A stretch of DNA of 64,000 nt, from contig NZ_PEBF01000002.1 in assembly GCF_002742625.1 (NCBI RefSeq), positions 186,001-250,000 of the forward strand, read 5' to 3'. The stretch is from Caulobacter sp. FWC2 (GTDB taxonomy: Bacteria; Pseudomonadota; Alphaproteobacteria; Caulobacterales; Caulobacteraceae). Made by a program: the position numbers and the translations under genes. Position 1 is the first letter of the stretch. Each line of letters opens with the position of its first letter. Below, one piece after another: positions 52,934 to 59,980 of this stretch. The notes under the pieces are model-generated. The model made no database searches, was not told where the DNA came from, and was given only the letters and a program-made list of their open reading frames with translations.

Positions 52934-54124
52934 TCAGTCCCTGACCAGCAACAGGCTGCCCGCGAGCGGCCCGCCGCCGGCGGCGCAGACCGCTACGCGC
53001 GGATCGCGGATCTGGCGTTCGCCCGCGCGCCCCCAAAGCTGGGTGCACGCCTCGTGCACGTAGCCCAGCCCGTGTGTTCGTCCGCCCGACAACTGACCCC
53101 CGTTGGTGTTCAAGGGCAGTTCGCCATCCAGCGCGATGCGGTGGCCGCCCTCCACGAAGGCGCCGCTCTGCCCCACGGGACAAAGGCCCAACCCCTCAAG
53201 CCACATCAGCGTCAGAATGCTAAAGCCGTCATAGAGCTGGGCGGTGTCCACGTCGGCGGGCTTGAAATCGGTGCGAGCCCACATGGCCGCGGCGGCGTCG
53301 GGCGCTGCGTTGGCGGTGAGATCGACCTGATCCCAGAGATAGGGCTGGTTCATCGCCGCTCCGATCGCCTCGATACGCACCGGTCGATTGCGCAGATCCT
53401 TGGCGATGTCCTTGCGCGACAAGACGATGGCGGTCGAAGCATCGCAGTGGACATCGCAGTCGAACATCCGCAGCGGCGTGGAGATCATCTTCGAGGCGAA
53501 GTAGTCGTCCATCGTCATCGGCTTGCGCATGACGGCCTTGGGGTTGAGCAGGGCGTTGCGACGGGCGTTGAGGGCGATCTGGGCCAATTGCTCGGGCGTG
53601 GTGCCGTACTTGCGCATGTGGCTGTGGGCGTACATGGCGGTGATGTTGACCACCGACAGCACGTTGAACGGCGTGCACCACTGCCACATGAAATTGCCGT
53701 CGCGCGCGCCGGACTTCGCCGCGAGACTCTGGTCCTTGCTGCCGCTCAGGCGGTTGCTCGACTCGGTGATGGTGCGAAAGACCAGAACGTTCTTGGCCAG
53801 GCCCGTGGCGATCGCCATGGCGCCGTTCATCACGCCGGCGAGCGGCCCGGCCGCCTCATAGCCGCCGCTGAACCAGTTGCATTGCAGGCCCAGCATGCTC
53901 AACACCGCCAAGGGACCGACGGGCGAGAAACTGCTGCCGTTGGCGTTGTCGCCAGGCCAGGAACAGACGCCGTCGATGTCCTTGGGAGTGAGGCCGGCGT
54001 CGGCGATAGCCTCCAGCGCGGCATCCACCGTCAGCTCCATGGCCGAACGCGACGATGGGCGGCCCACTTCGGACTGCCCTACGCCGACGATGGCGACGTC
54101 CTTTTCGAGGATTCGAGCGCCCAT
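52934..54124 (-). CDS. Thiolase-like lipid-transfer protein (SCP-x/Ltp type), aldolase candidate
   Basis: A 396-residue thiolase-fold protein starting MGARILEKDVAIVGVGQSEV. The region where thiolases carry the nucleophilic Cys reads LQCNWFSGGYEAAGPLAG, with Gly/Ser there, and the C-terminal block reads AVCAAGGGPLAGSLLLV. A missing nucleophile is the mark of Ltp2-type aldolases, which with a DUF35 partner release side chains from steroid CoA esters by retro-aldol cleavage. The DUF35 gene lies immediately upstream with overlapping codons. Strong candidate for that complex; activity is inferred. Confidence 0.85.
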   Translation of the reverse strand: MGARILEKDVAIVGVGQSEVGRPSSRSAMELTVDAALEAIADAGLTPKDIDGVCSWPGDNANGSSFSPVGPLAVLSMLGLQCNWFSGGYEAAGPLAGVMNGAMAIATGLAKNVLVFRTITESSNRLSGSKDQSLAAKSGARDGNFMWQWCTPFNVLSVVNITAMYAHSHMRKYGTTPEQLAQIALNARRNALLNPKAVMRKPMTMDDYFASKMISTPLRMFDCDVHCDASTAIVLSRKDIAKDLRNRPVRIEAIGAAMNQPYLWDQVDLTANAAPDAAAAMWARTDFKPADVDTAQLYDGFSILTLMWLEGLGLCPVGQSGAFVEGGHRIALDGELPLNTNGGQLSGGRTHGLGYVHEACTQLWGRAGERQIRDPRVAVCAAGGGPLAGSLLLVRD

Positions 54125-54522
54125 TAGGCTTGCGCCCTTTCGAACAGAGGCACCCAGACGTCCTCGATGTTCTCGAACACGACCGTCACGGGCATGCCGA
54201 TCTCGACCGCCTGAGGCGGACAATTCACGATGTTGGACAGAAAGCGCAGGCCCGCCTGCTCCTCCAGCTCGACGATGGCGACGACATAGGGCTCGCTGAG
54301 GTCGGGAGTCCAAGCCTGGTGATTGATGGTGAACGTCAACACCCGACCGCGTCCCGACACCGCCGTGGGCGCGACGTTGAGGCTGGAGCAATGGCGACAG
54401 ATCGGCGCTGGAGGGTGAAAGAATTGCGCGCAGTCCCCGCAGCGGTGCATCCGCAGTTCACCGACCTCGCCGCCGGTCCAGAACGGCTGCGTCTCGGCGT
54501 TGAGCAGGGGAAGTTTTCTCAT
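54124..54522 (-). CDS. DUF35 OB-fold/zinc-ribbon partner protein
   Basis: A 132-residue protein. Residues 26-46 form a rubredoxin-like zinc ribbon (HRCGDCAQFFHPPAPICRHC), followed by an OB-fold (GRGRVLTFTINHQAW; PYVVAIVELEEQAGLRFLSN). DUF35 proteins are obligate partners of thiolase-like aldolases (Ltp2) and of hydratases (ChsH2-type). Its stop overlaps the thiolase-like ATG, so a complex between them is very likely. Confidence 0.9.
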   Translation of the reverse strand: MRKLPLLNAETQPFWTGGEVGELRMHRCGDCAQFFHPPAPICRHCSSLNVAPTAVSGRGRVLTFTINHQAWTPDLSEPYVVAIVELEEQAGLRFLSNIVNCPPQAVEIGMPVTVVFENIEDVWVPLFERAQA

Positions 54523-54557
54523 CGCCGCGCCTCCCGAATGTGTTGAAGGGCGGCCAT

Positions 54558-55352
54558 CTAACGGCCCGTGAAGACGGGTTGGCGTTTTTCCTTGAAGGCG
54601 GCGGCGGCTTCGCGGCGGTCGTCGGTCGACATCAGGAGGACGAATAGATCCTTCTCGAGTTTCAGTCCGGCGCGAAGATCCATTTCAAGACCATCGCGTG
54701 CGGCCTCCTTGACGTAGGCCAGAGCCGAGGCGGGCTTGGCGGCGATGCGCTCGGCCAAGACCTGGACTTCGTCGATCAGGTGATCACTCGCCGTCGCCAA
54801 GCGTGAAACCAGGCCGATGCGATGGGCTTCCGCCGCGTCGATCCGCTCGCCGGTCAGTAAGAGATCGAGCGCCCGGCCAAGGCCGACGATCCGCGGCAGG
54901 CGTTGCGTGCCGCCGCCGCCCGGGATCAAGCCGAGGCTGGTTTCGGGCAGGCCGAACACCGCGCTTGGCGCGGCGATCCTCATATCGCACGCCATGGCGA
55001 TCTCGAGGCCGCCACCCAGGCAAAAGCCGTGAATGGCGGCGATCACCGGTTTGCGGACCCGATCCAAGGCCTCGATCCAGCCGGGAGTCATCCCAGCCCT
55101 GAGCGTCGGCAGGGAGGTCGCGTCGCTTTGCGCCTTGATGTCGGCGCCGGCGCAAAAGCCGCGCTCGCCAGCGCCCCGGATGACGATCACGCCCATTTCG
55201 GGATCGCTGTCCAGCTGCTCCAGCGCCTGGGTGACTTCGAGACGCAGGGCGGGATTGATGGCGTTGATCTGCCCAGGGCGGTTCAGAACGATCCAGCCCA
55301 CGCGATTGACGCGCTCGATCTGGACGGTTTGTTCGATGGCTCCATCCGCCAT
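54558..55352 (-). CDS. Enoyl-CoA hydratase
   Basis: A 264-residue crotonase (start at the third of three clustered ATGs, ten bases from GGAG; 55361 is the alternative). Both catalytic Glu of the hydratase family are present: GGGLEIAMACD and VFGLPETSLG. Oxyanion-hole GERGFCAGADIKAQ and PGGGGTQRLPRIVG are typical. It hydrates a trans-2-enoyl-CoA, probably giving the hydroxyacyl-CoA cleaved by the adjacent thiolase-like/DUF35 pair. Confidence 0.9.
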   Translation of the reverse strand: MADGAIEQTVQIERVNRVGWIVLNRPGQINAINPALRLEVTQALEQLDSDPEMGVIVIRGAGERGFCAGADIKAQSDATSLPTLRAGMTPGWIEALDRVRKPVIAAIHGFCLGGGLEIAMACDMRIAAPSAVFGLPETSLGLIPGGGGTQRLPRIVGLGRALDLLLTGERIDAAEAHRIGLVSRLATASDHLIDEVQVLAERIAAKPASALAYVKEAARDGLEMDLRAGLKLEKDLFVLLMSTDDRREAAAAFKEKRQPVFTGR

Positions 55353-55428
55353 GGTCATCATGCTCCGACGCGACCGGCCAGCCGTGCGCGGCCGCATTCG
55401 CTGTCCTGGGAATTGCGAGGTGGGAAAC

Positions 55429-56709
55429 TCATGCCGCGGCCTCGACGGCAAAGCGCTGGGAGCGGCGCGCGGCCAGCCAGGCGGCCAAAAAATGCACGCC
55501 CGACCACAGGCTAAAGCCCATCACCGCGGCGATGCCGATCTTCAGGGAATGGGGACCGCCAACGCGATCGCTGACCACGCCGACGACCAACGGACCAACG
55601 CCGTAGCCGACAAGATTGGTCACGGCCTGCACGGCGGAGACGACAACGCCCCGCATGCGCGGCTCCACGCCGGTGACCAAGATCGCATAGGCGGGGGCCG
55701 TAAACCCGCGCGAGACGATCTCGAAGACGATGAAGGCTACAGCCACGACGGTTAGGGAAGAACCCAAGGCGAAGACGAGACCCGAAGCGCAAGCCAGAGC
55801 GCACGCGACCATTGGAGCGGCCGGCAAGGCCTGGACGCCCCAGCGACGGACAACCGCGTCCCCAACGGGACCGCCGACCAGAGAGCCCAAGGCGCCAAAG
55901 AGGCCCACGCCCAGGCCCGCCATCAGGCCGGCCTGAGGGAGGGTGAAGCCTTGGGTGCGCACCAGGAAGGAGGCGGCCCACACCGGCACGCCCGACATGG
56001 CCAAGGAGGCCAGGCCAATGCCGACGAAGGCGTGGAAGACCGCTGGGTTGGCGGAGACAAACCGCAGGGTCTGGAGAAAGGACGGCGCGGGGCCCGCGCC
56101 GCCTTGGGCCAAATCCCGTTCCCGCCGCGGCTCGCGAACAGTCAGGATGATCAGGATCGCCAAGATCAGCCCCGGTGCGCCGGCGACGAAGAAGGCGGCT
56201 CGCCAGCCATAGTGGGCGGCGATCACGCCGCCAAGCACGAGGCTGATGGCCGTTCCGAAGGCGGTGCTGGTCCAGAACACGCCCATGGCGGTGGAGCGGC
56301 GGCTCTTGGGAAAGAGGTCGGCGATCATCGACATCGCCGTGGGCGCGGCCGCTGATTCAGAGGCACCGACAGCAAGCCGGGCCAAGACCAAGGCGGTGTA
56401 GTTTTGCGCAAGCCCGCACATGGCGGTGCAAAGGCTCCAGACCGCGACGACGATCGCCAGCAGCTTGGTCCGGTTGACCCGGTCGATCAGCCATCCCATC
56501 GGCAGGCCGGTCAGCGCATAGGTTAGTCCGAAGGCTAGCCCCGTCAGCAGGCCCAGCTGACCATCCGAGAGCTTGAATTCGGCCTTCACCGGCTCGATCA
56601 GGATCGACATGGCTGTCCGATCGATCGAGTTCGAGACGTAGACGAGTGTCAGGATCACAAGGGTGTACCAGGCGCCCTTGACCAGCGCGGGAGGAGGGGA
56701 CGCGTTCAC
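55429..56709 (-). CDS. Major facilitator superfamily transporter
   Basis: A 426-residue inner-membrane transporter with 12 hydrophobic segments. The start is taken at GTG 56709 (VNASPPPALVKG), since the open frame further upstream is Arg/Pro-rich and runs into the operator site. Cytoplasmic loop motif GWLIDRVNRTKLL and ARLAVGASESAAAPTAMSMI are typical MFS signatures of the spinster/hexuronate-like group often seen beside TonB receptors in sphingomonads and Caulobacter. It probably moves the substrate across the inner membrane. First gene of the minus-strand operon down to 50423. Confidence 0.88.
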   Translation of the reverse strand: MNASPPPALVKGAWYTLVILTLVYVSNSIDRTAMSILIEPVKAEFKLSDGQLGLLTGLAFGLTYALTGLPMGWLIDRVNRTKLLAIVVAVWSLCTAMCGLAQNYTALVLARLAVGASESAAAPTAMSMIADLFPKSRRSTAMGVFWTSTAFGTAISLVLGGVIAAHYGWRAAFFVAGAPGLILAILIILTVREPRRERDLAQGGAGPAPSFLQTLRFVSANPAVFHAFVGIGLASLAMSGVPVWAASFLVRTQGFTLPQAGLMAGLGVGLFGALGSLVGGPVGDAVVRRWGVQALPAAPMVACALACASGLVFALGSSLTVVAVAFIVFEIVSRGFTAPAYAILVTGVEPRMRGVVVSAVQAVTNLVGYGVGPLVVGVVSDRVGGPHSLKIGIAAVMGFSLWSGVHFLAAWLAARRSQRFAVEAAA

Positions 56710-56833
56710 GACCGCGAGCCCGCCATGCGTTGGCAACGAGGTTGGGGGGGCGTGCGTAGGCTGACGATCACGGGTATCCTCCGGACGCGGTCTGGGCAGC
56801 GTCTCTTTCGGTGACGCTAGAACGGCCGACGCA

Positions 56834-56868
56834 ATTCGGCAAGCGAAACGCACTTCTGGTATCAGAAT
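56834..56868. promoter_or_regulatory. Operator-like palindrome, site E, with weak 19-bp partner
   Basis: CTTCTGGTATCAGAAT at 56853-56868 matches 14 of 16 consensus positions. A weak copy with ATTC at its left end (9 of 16) starts 19 bases before it, at 56834. The site lies between the divergent MFS operon and the quinone oxidoreductase gene. Confidence 0.55.
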
Positions 56869-56951
56869 AATGCGATTGTTTCCCGTCGGTCCGCTGGCTA
56901 GATAGAGTCCTGCGGACCATCAGGCGTTCGCGCCATTCACGCGAGGTTCCC

Positions 56952-57974
56952 GTGCGCGCGCTGACGAGCTTTGAGCCTGGCGGCCCTGAAACCCTGAAGA
57001 TCCGCGATGTGGACGAGCCTTCGCCTGGGCCAGGTCAAGTCGCTGTCGCCGTCCAGGCCTGCGGGGTCAATTTCCCGGATCTGCTGGTCATTGAGGATAA
57101 GTATCAACTGCGGCCGGCGCGGCCGTTTTCGCCGGGCAGCGAATTGGCCGGCGTGGTGCGCGCGATCGGCGAGGGTGTCACCGCGCCGGGCGTGGGTGAT
57201 CGGGTTTCGGCGTCGCTGCCGTTCGGCGCGATGGCCGAGGTGGCCATCGTGGCGGCGGACCGGTGCACTGTTCTGCCTGACGCCATGCCCATCGAGGAAG
57301 CTGCGGCGTTGCAGGTGACCTATGGAACCGTCTTTCACGCCCTGGTGGGCTGCGCAGGCATGCGGCCGGGGGAAACGCTCTTGGTTCTGGGCGCCGGCGG
57401 CGGTGTCGGCCTCGCGGCCGTGGAATTGGGGAAGGCCCTAGGCGCTCGCGTGGTCGCCGCGGCGTCTTCGCACGACAAGCTCGAAGCCGCCCGCGCGGCC
57501 GGCGCCGATGCGCTCGTGCATTATCCGGGCGCGTTCGAGGGTGTCGCTCAGGCGAGGGCCTTTACCGAGGCCGTGCGGGCCGCCAGCGGCGGGGAAGGGG
57601 TCAATGTCGTCATCGACCCGGTCGGGGGAGCCTATGCAGAGCCGGCATTCCGCGCCATCGCCGCGCAGGGGCGGTATCTGGTCGTGGGCTTTGCGGCCGG
57701 AATCCCGGCGATCCCGCTCAATCTCGTCCTGCTCAAGGCCGCCCAGATCATCGGCGTTTTCTGGGGGGCCTACATGGCGCGCGACCCTCAATCCGGCGCG
57801 CGGGACATGAAGGCGTTGCTGGACCTCTATCAGGCGGGCAAGATCCGGCCGCGCATCTCCGAGCGCTATGCGTTGGAGGAAGGTGGAAGGGCGATCGCGC
57901 GGCTGGGCGCGCGGGGTGTGACCGGCAAGATTGTCGTAACCGTATCGAGTTCTGAAAACAGAACGAAAGACTAA
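56952..57974 (+). CDS. NADPH:quinone oxidoreductase (zinc-free MDR family)
   Basis: A 340-residue medium-chain dehydrogenase/reductase, starting at GTG with GAGG five bases upstream. It lacks the zinc-ligand Cys/His set of alcohol dehydrogenases. The nucleotide motif is VLGAGGGVGLAAVELGKALG. RPFSPGSELAGVVRAIGEGV and ACGVNFPDLLVIEDKYQ are quinone-reductase/enoyl-reductase signatures. It may reduce a quinone or an enone intermediate. Its 3' end overlaps an operator-like palindrome. Confidence 0.9.
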   Translation: MRALTSFEPGGPETLKIRDVDEPSPGPGQVAVAVQACGVNFPDLLVIEDKYQLRPARPFSPGSELAGVVRAIGEGVTAPGVGDRVSASLPFGAMAEVAIVAADRCTVLPDAMPIEEAAALQVTYGTVFHALVGCAGMRPGETLLVLGAGGGVGLAAVELGKALGARVVAAASSHDKLEAARAAGADALVHYPGAFEGVAQARAFTEAVRAASGGEGVNVVIDPVGGAYAEPAFRAIAAQGRYLVVGFAAGIPAIPLNLVLLKAAQIIGVFWGAYMARDPQSGARDMKALLDLYQAGKIRPRISERYALEEGGRAIARLGARGVTGKIVVTVSSSENRTKD

Positions 57975-57983
57975 TATCAGAAT
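57949..57983. promoter_or_regulatory. Tandem operator-like palindromes, site F
   Basis: GTTCTGAAAACAGAAC (57949-57964; 12 of 16, perfect six-base arms) and AGACTAATATCAGAAT (57968-57983; 13 of 16) start 19 bases apart. The first lies within the last codons of the quinone oxidoreductase gene. They precede the CoA ligase gene. Confidence 0.6.
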
Positions 57984-58182
57984 TGTGCTGGACCAAAGAG
58001 GCCCACCCAACTATGGGTGACCCAGTGGCCTCGCATGGCGAAGCGCGCGGGTTTGGCCCGCCTTCAGGGCAACTGAATGGCGTTGGCGCAAGTCCAGGGA
58101 CGGAACGTGATGTCTGTCTCCTTCGCCGCCTGGGCTGTGGCGACGGGCGGCGGATGATCGCCAGGTGGACGGAAAGATCAAG

Positions 58183-59805
58183 ATGACCAAGACGATCGAG
58201 GCAGGATGGCGGACTGGCCCTCGCGACACGCCGGTCGCCGCTTTGCGCCGCGCCGTCGCCGCGCATCCCGACAAGGTCTTTCTGGACTTCAGTGGCGAAA
58301 AGCACACCTACGCCGCGTTCGATCTGGCGAGCAACCGTTTCGCTCACGAGTTGAAGGCCCTGGGCTTGGCCGCCGGAACGCCGATCGTCTCGATGCTCGA
58401 CAACAATGTCGACGCGGTCACGACCTGGATCGCGGCCAACAAGATCTCCGCGATCAGCGTGCCGCTGAACACCGCGCTGGTCGGGCAGTTTTTGCGCCAC
58501 CAGATCGAGGACGCTGGCGCGCTCCTGCTGGTCTGCGAGGCGCGCTACCTGCAGCGCGTCCTCGATATCGAGGATCAACTGACAGCGCTAAAGACGGTGT
58601 TGGTCCGCGGCGCCTTCGAGCCCGCGCCAGGTTCGGCCCTGACGATCGTCTCGCTCGACGACCACCGGGGTGGCGACGACAGCGCGTTCGAGGATCTGCC
58701 CGATCCCGGAGCGCTCAATGCGCTGATCTACACCTCGGGGACCACGGGCCCCTCCAAGGGGTGCATGATCACCGGCAATCAGATGTGTCACTTCGCGCGC
58801 ATGCTGACGCGGTCAGCGCCGTTCGGACCGGACGACATCTACTGGACGCCCCTGCCGCTGTTCCACATGAACGCCATCGCCACCGGGGTGGTGTCGGTGA
58901 TGCTGGTCGGGGCGACGATTTCGTTCGCGCCCAAGTTCTCGGTCTCCGGCTTCTGGCCGGCGATCGAAGCGTCCGGCGCGACCGTTGTCTCTATCCTGGG
59001 CTCGCTGGGGACCTTGCTCGCGCGCGCCGAGGAGCATGAAGCCATGGCGCGCTGCTTTGGCCAGGTCCACACGGTGAAAGGCAATCCTTTTCCCGAAGAC
59101 ATCAAGCAGATCTGGCGCGAGCGCTTTGGCGCCAAGAAGATCGGATCCAACGTCTATGGTCTGACCGAGGGATTGCTGACCTCGATGCCGGCCGACGGCG
59201 CCTACGCGGAAGGCTCGTCTGGCAAGGCCGCGCCAGAGCTGGACGTGCGCATTTTCGACGACAACGACAACGAAGTGCCCGTCGGCGTGTCCGGCGAGGT
59301 TGTGTGCCGTCCGCTGATGCCGGACATCATTTTCAAGGGTTATTGGCGTCGACCTGAGGACACCCTCAAGGTCATGGGCAACATGTGGTTCCATACCGGC
59401 GATATCGGCCGGTTCGACGAGGATGGCTTCTTCTATTTCGTCGATCGCAAGAAGGACTACCTGCGCCGGCGCGGCGAGAACATCTCCAGCTTCGAGATGG
59501 AGACCTCGATCCTGGCCCACCCAGCGATCGAGCAGGTGGCCGTGCACGCCGTGCCATCGAAGCTCCAGGAGGACGATCTCAAGGTGACCGCCAAGTTGAA
59601 GCCGGGCGCCGTCTTGTCGGAGGAGGCGCTCTGCCGCTGGCTAATCGAACGCGTCCCCTACTACGCGGTGCCGCGCTACATCGAGTTTCGCGCGGAGCTG
59701 CCGGTCAATCCGCAGGGGCGGGTGCTGAAATTCCAGCTTCGCGACGAGGGCGCGACGCCAAACACCTGGGACATCGAGACCACGGACATCAAGCCAAGCC
59801 GATAA
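58183..59805 (+). CDS. AMP-forming acyl-CoA synthetase (CoA ligase)
   Basis: A 540-residue ANL-superfamily ligase, starting at MTKTIEAGW (GGAAAG upstream; GTG 58165 is an alternative). ATP loop LIYTSGTTGPSKGCMIT, VYGLTEGLLTSM, WFHTGDIGRFDEDGFFYFVD and the hinge DRKKDYLRRRGENISS are intact. The C-terminal catalytic-Lys region reads NPQGRVLKFQLR, with Arg where TGK is usual; this occurs in carnitine- and steroid-type ligases. It should activate the imported acid as the entry step of the pathway. Confidence 0.9.
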   Translation: MTKTIEAGWRTGPRDTPVAALRRAVAAHPDKVFLDFSGEKHTYAAFDLASNRFAHELKALGLAAGTPIVSMLDNNVDAVTTWIAANKISAISVPLNTALVGQFLRHQIEDAGALLLVCEARYLQRVLDIEDQLTALKTVLVRGAFEPAPGSALTIVSLDDHRGGDDSAFEDLPDPGALNALIYTSGTTGPSKGCMITGNQMCHFARMLTRSAPFGPDDIYWTPLPLFHMNAIATGVVSVMLVGATISFAPKFSVSGFWPAIEASGATVVSILGSLGTLLARAEEHEAMARCFGQVHTVKGNPFPEDIKQIWRERFGAKKIGSNVYGLTEGLLTSMPADGAYAEGSSGKAAPELDVRIFDDNDNEVPVGVSGEVVCRPLMPDIIFKGYWRRPEDTLKVMGNMWFHTGDIGRFDEDGFFYFVDRKKDYLRRRGENISSFEMETSILAHPAIEQVAVHAVPSKLQEDDLKVTAKLKPGAVLSEEALCRWLIERVPYYAVPRYIEFRAELPVNPQGRVLKFQLRDEGATPNTWDIETTDIKPSR

Positions 59806-59830
59806 CTCGAGGCCAGCCGCGAGGTATTTT

Positions 59831-59865
59831 ATCCTGATAGCAGAATTAAATTCTCCCATCAGACT
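59831..59865. promoter_or_regulatory. Tandem operator-like palindromes, site G
   Basis: ATCCTGATAGCAGAAT (59831-59846; 14 of 16) and ATTCTCCCATCAGACT (59850-59865; 12 of 16) start 19 bases apart, 115 bases before the TonB-dependent receptor at 59981. This is among the best pairs of the window. Confidence 0.6.
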
Positions 59866-59980
59866 AAAGCGATTGACTTAGATGCGGAGCTGAGTTCCCT
59901 TCCGCTCATAAGCGATCGTGCGAGTTCGTTGAAATCGTCCAGATCGCGGCCGCGCATAGCGCGCAAGGGAGGGACGATCC

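Noticed and set aside
56739..56751. Run of G residues upstream of the MFS gene as a phase-variable tract
   Set aside because: Only about seven G residues, lying outside the likely coding region; too short and badly placed for phase variation.
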